Shown: piece by piece, positions 59,972-64,000 of the stretch
How positions within the stretch are numbered: the first letter of the stretch is position 1
Layout: each line of letters opens with the position of its first letter
DNA from: Sepioteuthis lessoniana
Taxonomy: Eukaryota > Mollusca > Cephalopoda > Myopsida > Loliginidae
Length of the DNA stretch: 64,000 bases
Assembly (NCBI GenBank): GCA_963585895.1
Contig: OY757939.1
Location: 29,141,022 to 29,205,021 of the forward strand
Direction: 5' to 3'
The notes under the pieces: model-generated
The model's database searches: none
What the model was told of the DNA's origin: nothing
Seen by the model: the letters and a program-made list of their open reading frames with translations, nothing else
Translations under genes and position numbers: made by a program

Positions 59972-60222
59972 CGAAGTAAGTTGGCCAACCGTAGTCGAGG
60001 TTGACCTGAATAGCTACTACATCTAGGTGTAGGGAAGGGCGGTACTCCTTTCCCTGGATTGCTCCACTTACCTTTGATCCGTACCTTATAATACTGAATG
60101 TTAAGCCGGGAGGCATCAAGTACCATTTTTTAGGTCTTTGATATGACTCAACTGAGGATTGAAATCCAGTCTTCTGGCCATTGGCGAATATTAAACATTA
60201 TGCCCATGAGCTGATAAAATGC
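59972..60222 (-). mobile_element. SINE family A
   Basis: Reverse-complement copy (ggccaaccgtagtcgaggt tail side, gtaccattttttaggtc, and a degenerate head near ggccattggcgaatattaa). The B box is mutated (attgaaatcc). Confidence 0.82.
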
Positions 60223-60734
60223 ACAAAATAGTGTAAAATACAGCTTGGCTGACAATATGGGACGAAGTCAAAATCCCACGGTGCAGTCACAAAGTGATGC
60301 ACCGGAAGAGGGTGACATGTGAACTGCCTGACAGTTATTTCCGCTCGACGATGATCAAACATGTCACTCCAAAGAGGGCGGAAGTTGCATGTTCCGTTGG
60401 CCAGTTATGGGAGGAGATTGCGTGGGCGAAGAGGCGTGTCCATATCTCCGCGTGGGAGTTTGATATAAGGTCAACGATTTTGAACGGAGGGCAGTGAAAT
60501 TCCGCTGTCCACGCAAGCTTGTCCTGTCGTTACCCCGTGTGCGTTTTTTCGGCCATCGTCTAACTTACACCGAAGTGTCCAGGCCTCATAGACGAACGAT
60601 TCGAATACCTCTCCTGATTGCTCCTACTTTACACCAGCGTCCGTCGAGAAAATAAATATATATTCTTATATATATTACGTGTTGTCGTTTGTTTGGCCAG
60701 AGCGAAACGTAACAATAGCTGTACATTATATATG

Positions 60735-61430
60735 TAGGGAATGAATAGATTTTTTTTTTAATTTGAATTAAATTAAAAGGAAAATTATTAAAGTATGCAG
60801 AAGCTCCCAGATGTCTCTGACAGGAAAAAGGGACGACGCATGAGTAAGGAAAAAGGGGCCTCCCGACAAGAAGAGGAGACTCACTCTCTTTCAGGCAGTC
60901 ACCGGCGAAGTGACAACACCTTGCTAACTGGTGGAAGACGCCACGCATTCGTCTTTGGACGAAGCGTTGACAAGTCCTTTCACTAGTGGCAGCCTTCCCG
61001 GTTAACAGTATGCCGAAATATAAAAGGCTACGAAATGGAACTACGAACTAAAACACTAGACATCGACAACCTCCCAAAAGTGACTAACACCATGTTAAAA
61101 GCATTAAAATACCAAATGAGGACACGCATATACCAAGAAACGATTGACGTATTTTTAGACACCTTGATTGGGGGATTCAACCATTTCAATTGTATTCAGG
61201 GAAAATTCCCTCACCCATTGAATGGTTGTTGAACCCAGTAAATAAAGCAAAATAAAACAAAACAGCTTCGTCTCCTATCTGTTGCTGTTTCCTTTCGTAT
61301 AATTCATTTTGGGCCCTTCTTGTTCTAGGAGTTACATCAACTAAATAACGTGGAGTAAAATGAAATAACCTTAGAATGGAGTCAGATATCGAACGGCTAC
61401 ACAGCTTTGGCCTAACCTCTGCCTGAGCCC
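60735..61430 (-). mobile_element. L1-Tx1-like LINE 3' end, third copy
   Basis: Matches the 26.0-26.7 kb fragment along its length (agctcccagat, gttgacaagtcc, accatttcaat, gaatggttgttgaaccc, tggagtcagatat). Minus-strand translation at the right edge gives SDSILRLFHFTPR, the ORF2 terminus. It ends on the right at the (AT)n tract 61431-61451. Confidence 0.78.
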
Positions 61431-61452
61431 ATATATATATATATATATATAG

Positions 61453-62868
61453 TGGTTCGACAGCAGTACTAAGGATCAAGCAGCAATTAAAGGATCATGA
61501 GGCGACCTTGATGGTTGGCTAAGGAAGATAGATAAATCAGGATTACCCGGCAAGTTTAAGGCGTGGTTGTATCAACACGCAATTCTGCCGCGGATATTAT
61601 GGCCACTCATGTTATACGAGGTAGCTATTACGACAGTAGAAGGAATGGAAAGGAAAATTAGCGGCTATTTAAGGAGATGGTTGGATTTGCCAAAGAGCCT
61701 AGTAGCGCGGCTTTATACGGGACCACCAATGAGATCCAACTTCCTTTCAGGGGTCTCAAAGAAGAGTTTGTGGTGACACGCACAAGAGAGGCGATTTTGT
61801 ATAGAGATTCTAGAGACCTAAAGGTATCAGGAGCAGGAATTGAAATCCGTACAGGAAGGAAGTGGAGCGCTGCCAGGGAACTGAAGGTTGCGGAAGAGAG
61901 GTTGCAGCAGAAGGCTATGGTCGGTACAGTGGCCAGAGGGACAAGAGGCCTTGGATACTATCCAAGTCCCAGGATAGACACTACCAGAGGGAAAGAAAGA
62001 CGGGCGCTCTTGCAAAAAGAAGTAAGAGAAGGCATAGAAGAGACTAGGCTGGCAAAGAAGGTAGGACTTTCTCAACAGGGTGCCTAGACTAGATGGGAAA
62101 ATTATGTTCGGCGGCGAATAACCTGGTTGGACTTGTGGAAGGCCAACTTAAGCCAGCTCAGATTCCAGATCCAGGCAGTTTATGATCTTCTTCCAAGCCC
62201 ATCAAACCTTCACACATGGAGCAAAAGTGATACCCCAGCATGTCAGTTGTGCGGGGGTAAAGGAACGTTACAGCATTTGCTATCAGGATGCGCAAGATCA
62301 TTAAGTGAAGGGCGTTATCGTTGGCGACACGACCAGGTCCTCAAAGTTATTGCTGAAGTGGTATCTGAGGCAATAAAATCGAATAGATTCAGTCCCTGAA
62401 GACATAAGAATATTTTTGTAAGAGCGGGAAGCTCGAAACAGCCGCAGAGAAAAAATAAAGTTACACTGTTATCGTCGGCGCCAATTTGGTGGACCTGGAG
62501 AGGCAGACGAAGTTTCCAGCACATATTGTGGTGACAAAGCTCCGACCAGATATAGTAATGTTTTCAAATTTCACAAAGAAGGTGATAATGTGGGAACTGT
62601 CGGTCATATGGGAAGAAAACATGGAGTCCACACACGAAAGAAAGATTGCCAAATATGAGCCGCTAGTAGAGCAATGTCGAGTGAATGGTTGGCAGGCAAT
62701 ATGCCAGGCAGTCGAAGTGGGGTGTCGCGGATTTAACGCAATGTCGATGAGTAAAGCGTTAACAAGCATCAGCATTTCATGAGCGGTAAAAAGAAAGGCC
62801 CTGAAAAATATTACCACTGCTGCTGAAAGAGCAACGAATTGGTTGTGGGATCCACAACCAATTCGTTG
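61453..62868 (+). mobile_element. REL-endonuclease LINE, 5'-truncated second copy
   Basis: Starts directly after the (AT)n tract with sequence equivalent to the end of the RT (GLPGKFKAWLY, HAILPRILWPLMLYEV). It continues through 61677-62087, the CCHC knuckle in 62127-62399 (CQLCGGKGTLQHLLSGC) and the endonuclease in 62486-62782 (LRPDIVMFS, MWELSVIWE). Frameshifts lie at about 61700 and 62400-62480. Its 3' end includes a 17-bp palindrome (62832-62868). Confidence 0.87.
62832..62868. repeat. 17-bp perfect palindrome with 3-nt loop
   Basis: CAACGAATTGGTTGTGG, loop GAT, and its reverse complement. It covers the last codons and stop of the plus-strand REL LINE. Confidence 0.9.
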
Positions 62869-62869
62869 A

Positions 62870-64000
62870 GCGGATAGTTGGAGTTGTAGATAGTTGGAAA
62901 ATTAGAAGGGGGGGGGGGAATAAAAGTCCGTCTTATCTTAAACGATGTATACGTTTTGTAAGATTTTATTTGGTTATATATATTTTTTATTTATTATTTA
63001 TTTTTTGAGTGAAGGTGGGTGGTTGTATTAGGTTTTAAGCGTTCATTTGAAATCAATTCATTTAATTGAATAATATCTTAGACGTTTTAGCCATTTTGTA
63101 AATATAGCATTTTAAACGACAATGTTTTTATGAAGATTCCAACGTATTACTCAGATGTTTTTTTGTTTGTTTGTTTGTTTTTTTCGTCTTTTCTCATTCG
63201 TAAACCGTTCGATAAGGAAGTTTTAACGTATAGTATTGCGCGGCGTCTGATTTAGTTCGTACTTGTATATTTATGTACAGTGTTTAATGAAAATAAGTTT
63301 TAAAACAAAAACTAAACGTATGTGTAGAGAAGAGGAAAATCTCGTATTTTGTTTTGGCGCGCAATTTAATTCAACACTGAATTTCACCCAATCAGGATGA
63401 CATATCCTATTCAGCCCGGACCTTCATTTCCGGCTAGCAAAACGGGTGAGCGGCCAAACACACTCTCTTCAGCTTGAGACGGCGACCAGAACAGACGTGT
63501 CTCTGGTCGTCCCTGCTTAGCGATGCTTTTTAGCTAAACAAGCCACCCAGTGGGACATCTCACTGTGGCTTTAACCCTAGCAGCAGCAACATGGACACTT
63601 AACGAGGGAACCATCTAATTTATGGATTCTTTGCGTCTAATCTATTTTAGACCAAGGAATCCCAGTTGAATATGTATTAGATACATTCAATATGCCTCGC
63701 ACAGGCACAACTTTATGTCACCCCAAAATAGGCTATGTCGATCCGAGCGCCACTTCGCTCTCGACACACTAGCTCCCATTTCACCTCTGGTCCACATTAA
63801 TGGAGATAACGCCTACTCTCCCCAATTACCAGACACACAAAACTACACGGTGACCTTGAATACTTCCCTCACACGTCCAATAACACGCTGCCATCTCAAC
63901 ATCCCGCTAAACCATTTCGTCTCAAATATCCAACAAGCCTAACCACCACGAGTCTTGCAGCACCAAGAAGAAACCGCCTCAAAGCTGCAAATAAAAACTT
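62870..64000. other. Unassigned right end of the window
   Basis: 62870-63350 is AT-rich after a G9 run. From 63360 the sequence becomes GC-balanced with cccaatcagg and a 75-codon plus-strand frame at 63715-63942 with no known domain. It could be a promoter or 5' UTR of a gene or retroelement continuing beyond the window. Confidence 0.4.

Overview
The window is animal nuclear DNA. It shows no operons or ribosome binding sites, it is AT-rich, coding sequence is spliced, and almost all recognisable sequence belongs to transposable elements. The mix of elements points to a mollusc, most likely a cephalopod such as an octopus. That mix is several tRNA-derived SINE families sharing a core module, a DD34D mariner, and LINEs of L1-Tx1-like, RTE-like and REL-endonuclease types, with abundant (TA)n. 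The species is inferred, not proven.

The one convincing host gene lies on the minus strand and was missed by simple ORF calling because its exons are short. A coding exon at 22543-22641 (33 codons, start Met, arginine-rich presequence) splices in phase to a terminal coding exon at 18921-19061 (46 codons plus stop, one membrane span). The result is a 79-residue, probably mitochondrial inner-membrane protein that I cannot name. A 37-nt candidate 5' UTR exon (33356-33392) and a candidate first exon ending at 42676 would stretch the gene over about 24 kb.

Layout. 1-13.9 kb: SINEs (families A, B, C), a long internally periodic repeat (D), a roughly 1-kb array of about 56-bp units, and an internally deleted mariner with telomere-like filler. 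13.9-18.0 kb: a complete but decayed LTR retrotransposon (minus strand) with two LTRs of about 300 bp. 18.5-42.8 kb: the small gene, its introns filled with SINEs, D repeats, a full-length decayed mariner (27383-28695) and an L1-Tx1-like 3' end. 43.4-62.9 kb: LINE graveyard with higher GC, comprising an RTE endonuclease fragment, an L1-Tx1-like element with ORF1 and ORF2 remnants, a near-complete REL-endonuclease LINE (minus), an RTE-like LINE (plus) split by a 904-bp insertion, a candidate 493-bp solo LTR, a second L1-Tx1-like 3' end, and a second REL LINE (plus). 62.9-64 kb is unassigned.

All transposon reading frames seen carry stops, frameshifts or deletions, so none looks able to mobilise itself. 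The best leads are the unnamed split gene, telomere-like filler in a mariner deletion, (TA)n tracts sitting at junctions between element fragments, a 19-bp perfect hairpin built on the TCAAGGTCA motif, and the empty-site paralogue that dates the LTR insertion. I found no clearly new defence-type or multi-gene system.
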